Source: Flavobacteriaceae bacterium
GTDB lineage: Bacteria; Bacteroidota; Bacteroidia; Flavobacteriales; Flavobacteriaceae
Assembly (NCBI GenBank): GCA_947446865.1
Contig: CANFHX010000006.1
Location: 58,361-122,360 of the forward strand
Direction of reading: 5' to 3'
DNA: 64,000 nucleotides
Positions 60,537-64,000 of the stretch are shown here, piece by piece (within the stretch, counting starts at the first letter, position 1; each line of letters starts with the position of its first letter). The translations under genes and the position numbers were made by a program. Under the pieces are notes generated by a model that worked only from the letters and a program-made list of their open reading frames with translations, was not told the origin of the DNA and ran no database searches.

Positions 60537-61871
60537 TAATAATTTTATAATCAAGTTTTCTACTTCTACTGAATCCCATTTTTCTTCAATATTTGGAATT
60601 TGCATTACCTCTTCCATGATTTTATTTTGGAAATCCCCAATAGCAAGTGCTTCGGAATACGGTTGCAAACTAAATGTTACTCGACTATAAAGTGGCATCC
60701 ATTTATCAGGATGTTTATCCGAAAACCATTTCTCAATTTTCTTTTGTAAAAGGAATTTTTCATCGGCAGTTTTAGTGCTCATTTCGATGAAATTTCTTCT
60801 GGAAAGCTCCGTAATGGCATCCGCATTAGGCTTGCGTGATTTTTGGTATTCTGAAAAAATCATCTTCCAATCGTCACCATATTTAACAATCAGTTCACTT
60901 AATACTGTAATATCTTCAAAGCCAGCATTCATTCCGTGACCATAAAAAGGCACAATGGCATGCGCCGAATCTCCTATTAAAGCGACTTTATCTTCATACG
61001 TCCAAGGATAGCATTTCATTATGGCTAAATAACTCGTTGGGTTTCGGAAGAAATCATTAACTAAATCGGGAATTACCTCTTTAGTATCTGGGAAATATTT
61101 GGCAAAGAATTCTACCAAGCTGGTTTCGTCTTTTAATTGTTCAAATGAATTTTCTCCTTCAAACGGCATAAACAAAGTGCAAGTAAAAGTTCCGTCTAAA
61201 TTAGGCAAGGCCATCAACATAAAGTTTCCTCTTGGCCAAATATGTAGGGAGTTTTTATCAATTTTATGGGTTCCATCCACATTGGCTGGAATATGCAATT
61301 CTTTGTACCCGATTTTCATGAATTCCTGCGAATAATCAAACATCGATTGGCGTTGCATTCTATGTCTAATTCTAGAAAAAGCACCATCGGCACCAAATAC
61401 TTTGTCGTATTTTATATCTTCCCACTCGCCTCTTTCGGTTTCGCCAATATGCAAAGTGGCATCGGCTAGAGTGACGTCCCAAATTTTTTGATCAAAAAAG
61501 AATTCTACTCCTTCGGCTTCTGCTAAATCAATCATTCTACGATTTAAGACGCCTCGGGAAAGAGAAAAAATAGCCTCCCCTTCTTTACCATAAAATTGAT
61601 TGTTTATTTTATCATATTGCGTATGTATAGCACGCTTATCTACAGGAATACCAATCTTTCTAATCTCCTCTTCCAAGCCCACATCTTGCATGGCTTTCCA
61701 CCCCCTATTAGACATTACTAAGTTAATGGAACGCCCCGAAAACTCTACTGTTCTAATGTCAGGACTTCTGTCGTACACATGAACTATATGTCCTAATTTT
61801 TTAAGGTATATTGCTAGTAAAGTTCCTACTAAACCTGAACCTACTACAGCAATTTTTTGAGAAGTTTGCAT
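60525..61871 (-). CDS. kmo: kynurenine 3-monooxygenase
   Basis: FAD and NADPH-dependent hydroxylase making 3-hydroxykynurenine in tryptophan catabolism or the kynurenine route to NAD. The 448-residue protein has the dinucleotide-binding VVGSGLVGTLLAIYL at the N-terminus, RSINLVMSNRG, the DG motif VFGADGAFSRIR, the second FAD motif LIGDSAHAIVPFYGHGMNAG and a C-terminal hydrophobic region. Length and motifs match bacterial and eukaryotic KMO. Other kynurenine genes are not in view. Its -7 box is at 61894-61901. Confidence 0.95.
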   Translation of the reverse strand: MQTSQKIAVVGSGLVGTLLAIYLKKLGHIVHVYDRSPDIRTVEFSGRSINLVMSNRGWKAMQDVGLEEEIRKIGIPVDKRAIHTQYDKINNQFYGKEGEAIFSLSRGVLNRRMIDLAEAEGVEFFFDQKIWDVTLADATLHIGETERGEWEDIKYDKVFGADGAFSRIRHRMQRQSMFDYSQEFMKIGYKELHIPANVDGTHKIDKNSLHIWPRGNFMLMALPNLDGTFTCTLFMPFEGENSFEQLKDETSLVEFFAKYFPDTKEVIPDLVNDFFRNPTSYLAIMKCYPWTYEDKVALIGDSAHAIVPFYGHGMNAGFEDITVLSELIVKYGDDWKMIFSEYQKSRKPNADAITELSRRNFIEMSTKTADEKFLLQKKIEKWFSDKHPDKWMPLYSRVTFSLQPYSEALAIGDFQNKIMEEVMQIPNIEEKWDSVEVENLIIKLLNSN

Positions 61872-61893
61872 TGAATCAAATAAAAAAGTTGTG

Positions 61894-61901
61894 CAAAACT
61901 A
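61894..61901 (-). promoter_or_regulatory. kmo promoter, -7 box
   Basis: Minus strand TAGTTTTG fits TAnnTTTG, 23 bp before the kmo ATG. Confidence 0.5.
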
Positions 61902-61980
61902 CAGAATTAAAGTATTAAACCTTGGGAAATAACCTAAAATAATTACAACCAAACAATTACTTTGTTTATTCTTTTTAATT

Positions 61981-62005
61981 ATTTGTTAAACAAATGGTAT
62001 CTTTG
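61981..62005 (+). promoter_or_regulatory. flavin reductase promoter with overlapping palindrome
   Basis: ATTTGTT-A-AACAAAT (61981-61995) is a perfect 7-bp-arm palindrome ending 2 bp before the -7 box TATCTTTG (61998-62005). It may be an operator or simply supply part of the -33 region. The start codon is 14 bp downstream. Confidence 0.5.
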
Positions 62006-62018
62006 AGAAAAAATAACG

Positions 62019-62660
62019 ATGATAAACTTTTCTAAGGAAGCAATAAACGAAATGGAATCCATTACAAGATTGAACCTTATCAACTCTTGTACAGGATATA
62101 AATCGGCGAATTTAATTGCAACCAAATCTAAAGACGGTATTTCAAATGTAGCAATATTTAGTAGTATTACTCATATTGGCAGTAATCCACCAATGATTAG
62201 TTTTATTACAAGACCTCTTTCTGTTAAACGGGATACCTATACCAACATTAAAGAAATTGGATTTTTTACGGTAAACCACATCACCGAAAACATGGTTGCC
62301 GATGCGCACCATACTTCTGCAAATTACGACGAATCTATTTCTGAATTTGATAAAACTAACTTGATAGAAGAGTATAAAGAATCTATTTTAATTCCTTTTG
62401 TGAAAGGGAGTCCTGTTCAATTGTATTGCAAATACCTCAACGAATACCACATTAAAGAAAATGATACTATTCACATTATTGCTTCTATTGAAAATTTATT
62501 TTTTGAGGAAGAATTATTACATAAAGATCATTGGTTACAATTAGACAAAGCAAATGTAATTGCTATTAACGGATTGGATGGTTATGCTTTACCTAAACTA
62601 ATTGACCGATTGGAGTATGCAAGACCAAATATAAAAGAAAAATCAATTTTAGAGAAATAG
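62019..62660 (+). CDS. flavin reductase family protein
   Basis: FMN-binding protein of 213 residues of the flavin-reductase-like (split beta-barrel) family. Visible family segments are NLIATKSKDGISNVAIFSS (near 28-46), GSNPPMISFITRP and DTYTNIKEIGFFTVN. It reduces or binds flavin, often in partnership with monooxygenases. The neighbouring kmo gene is divergent, but KMO carries its own FAD, so no functional link is claimed. Single gene, possibly regulated by the palindrome at 61981-61995. Confidence 0.88.
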   Translation: MINFSKEAINEMESITRLNLINSCTGYKSANLIATKSKDGISNVAIFSSITHIGSNPPMISFITRPLSVKRDTYTNIKEIGFFTVNHITENMVADAHHTSANYDESISEFDKTNLIEEYKESILIPFVKGSPVQLYCKYLNEYHIKENDTIHIIASIENLFFEEELLHKDHWLQLDKANVIAINGLDGYALPKLIDRLEYARPNIKEKSILEK

Positions 62661-62723
62661 TGTACTAGTATATTTAGCATAGAATTTGAAAAACTGAAAG
62701 TTCTAAAGGATTTTAAACGTGTT

Positions 62724-62820
62724 GCGTGAGGGATGGTAGCGGCATCCTTTGCTTTTTACTGCGAGGTCACGAGCAAAAAAGCAAAGATACAGCGGACAGC
62801 CCGACCCGAAGGGGCACGCC
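62724..62820. ncRNA. structured intergenic element, possible RNA motif
   Basis: Ends GCGTG (62724-62728) and CACGC (62815-62819) pair. Inside, CTTTGCTTTTT pairs with AAAAAAGCAAAG, and the conserved-looking strings AGGGATGGTAGCGGCATCC and CAGCGGACAGCCCGACCC flank it. GC-rich compared with neighbours. It resembles repeated flavobacterial intergenic structures I recall, for which Rfam Flavo-1 is one candidate to test. Strand of the RNA unknown. Confidence 0.5.
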
Positions 62821-62851
62821 ATGAAAATGATAATACAACAATTAAATATAA

Positions 62852-62887
62852 AAAAACAGCAGTAACCAATTGGAAACTGCTGTTTTT
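62852..62887. terminator. terminator after metK
   Basis: AAAAACAGCAGT (62852-62863) / ACTGCTGTTTTT (62876-62887), a perfect 12-bp stem with a 12-bp loop, ends metK on the minus strand and could also work in the other direction. Confidence 0.8.
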
Positions 62888-62907
62888 AAGTATAATCAAA
62901 TAAATTC

Positions 62908-64000
62908 TTATAAGTTAAATGCGGCTTTAACTTGGTCTACGAAATCTAATTTTTCCCAAGTAAACAATTCAACGGTTATTGTTTTTTCGTTTCCACCTGG
63001 TGCAGAAAAAGTTTTAGTTACGGTTTCTGGTGTTCTTCCCATGTGGCCATAAGCTGCAGTTTCACTATAAATTGGGTTTCTTAATTTTAATCGTTGCTCA
63101 ATAAAGTACGGACGCATGTCAAAAATACCTTCCACAATAGTACTAATTGCTCCATCGGTCAAGCTTACTTTAGCCGTTCCATAAGTATCTACATAAATGG
63201 ATGTTGGTTTTGCAACTCCAATTGCATACGAAACTTGAACCAAAACTTGGTCGCATAATCCTGCAGCAACTAAGTTTTTAGCGATATGACGGGTTGCATA
63301 AGCAGCACTTCTATCTACTTTACTTGGATCTTTTCCTGAGAAAGCTCCACCACCGTGAGCACCTTTTCCGCCATAAGTATCTACAATGATTTTTCTTCCT
63401 GTTAAACCTGTGTCTCCGTGAGGTCCTCCAATTACAAATTTACCCGTTGGGTTAATATGGTAAGTGATATTGTCGTTAAAGAAATGAGCATATTGCGGAT
63501 ATTTAGCTTTAATTCTTGGAATTAAAATAGAAATTAAATCGCTTTTTATTTTTGCCAACATTGTTTTTTCTTCATCGAAATCATCGTGTTGGGTAGAAAT
63601 TACAATTGCGTCAATTCGTTGTGGTTTATTGTCATCCGAATATTCTAAAGTCACTTGCGACTTAGCATCTGGACGTAAATAGGTAATTTCAGAATTTTCT
63701 CTTCTTAAATTAGCTAATTCAATCAATAAAGCATGCGATAAATCTAAAGCCAAAGGCATATAGTTTTCGGTTTCATTGGTAGCGTAACCAAACATCATTC
63801 CTTGGTCTCCAGCACCTTGCTCTTCTTTATTAGCTCTGTCAACTCCTTGGTTGATATCTGCAGATTGTTCATGTATTGCTGAAAGAACACCGCATGAATT
63901 AGCTTCAAACATGTATTCGCTTTTGGTATAACCAATTTTTCGTATTACATCTCTTGCTATAGTTTGTACATCAAGATAGGTGTTCGACTTTACTTCTCCA
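62908..64000 (-). CDS. metK: S-adenosylmethionine synthetase, N-terminus cut by the window edge
   Basis: Makes SAM from methionine and ATP. The frame extends past the internal ATG at 63912 to the window end; the last codons in view read [10 protein letters not shown] and [16 protein letters not shown], the usual residues before FEANSC, so roughly the first 50 residues are missing. Visible motifs are [20 protein letters not shown], the signature [20 protein letters not shown] and the C-terminal GRTPETVTK. The start lies outside the window. Confidence 0.96.
   Translation of the reverse strand, partial: GEVKSNTYLDVQTIARDVIRKIGYTKSEYMFEANSCGVLSAIHEQSADINQGVDRANKEEQGAGDQGMMFGYATNETENYMPLALDLSHALLIELANLRRENSEITYLRPDAKSQVTLEYSDDNKPQRIDAIVISTQHDDFDEEKTMLAKIKSDLISILIPRIKAKYPQYAHFFNDNITYHINPTGKFVIGGPHGDTGLTGRKIIVDTYGGKGAHGGGAFSGKDPSKVDRSAAYATRHIAKNLVAAGLCDQVLVQVSYAIGVAKPTSIYVDTYGTAKVSLTDGAISTIVEGIFDMRPYFIEQRLKLRNPIYSETAAYGHMGRTPETVTKTFSAPGGNEKTITVELFTWEKLDFVDQVKAAFNL

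Noticed and set aside
1..64000. tRNA, rRNA, prophage or insertion sequence.
   Set aside because: No transposase, integrase, phage structural gene, tRNA cloverleaf or rRNA string was recognised on either strand by eye; a tRNAscan-SE and ISfinder search would be the decisive test.

Overview
The window looks like a chromosome segment from a Flavobacteriaceae bacterium, most likely Flavobacterium or a close relative. Reasons: AT-rich DNA, Bacteroidetes-type -7 boxes (TAnnTTTG) in front of many genes with almost no Shine-Dalgarno signals, signal peptides ending near NAQ/SFAQ, two very large proteins with type IX secretion (T9SS) C-terminal sorting domains, GSCFA, SatD and DUF3307 families, and a twin-ExbD TonB operon. 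No rRNA, tRNA, CRISPR array, insertion sequence or prophage was seen. Both edges cut genes: metK continues past the right end, and a short open tail of an unidentified gene may enter from the left.

Layout. 1-2.4 kb: a PaaE-like oxygenase reductase, a TetR regulator and a rhodanese, with two matching candidate TetR operators. 2.4-7.2 kb: GSCFA protein, trmH, purB, guaB. 7.3-10.8 kb: a P-type cation ATPase with altered ion-site residues, and HMG-CoA lyase. 10.8-12.3 kb: a two-gene SatD/DUF3307 module behind four 20-bp palindromes repeated every 28 bp and an apparently leaderless promoter; this is the best candidate for an undescribed system here. 12.3-19.6 kb: pyrD, rlmH, a lipoprotein, folP, a duplicated DUF1599 protein, a DoxX/thioredoxin-like membrane protein, a TlpA-like lipoprotein, tpiA and a ClpP-like protease. 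19.8-25.2 kb: ABC exporter, an AbiEii-like nucleotidyltransferase with a small upstream partner, alaS. 25.5-28.8 kb: M23 peptidase, MerR regulator, LemA and two TPM-domain proteins.

28.8-47 kb is surface and envelope: an outer-membrane beta-barrel protein and two giant T9SS cargo proteins (2217 and 2668 residues). 47.5-52 kb: a MoxR ATPase and two parvulin-type periplasmic isomerases. 52-53.7 kb: prfC. 53.8-59.6 kb: an ExbB-ExbD-ExbD-TonB operon that continues into a small membrane protein, a PstS-like lipoprotein and a TPR protein. 60-64 kb: a cupin, kynurenine 3-monooxygenase, a flavin reductase and metK.

The intergenic DNA is rich in short dispersed repeats. There are several families: period-7 tandem repeats at eight loci (two inside genes), three near-identical terminator hairpins, inverted-repeat elements, and two structured elements that may be RNA motifs. 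Most genes are ordinary chromosomal functions. The accessory-looking parts are the SatD module, the AbiEii-like pair and the giant surface proteins. All functional statements are from reading the sequence; no database search was run.
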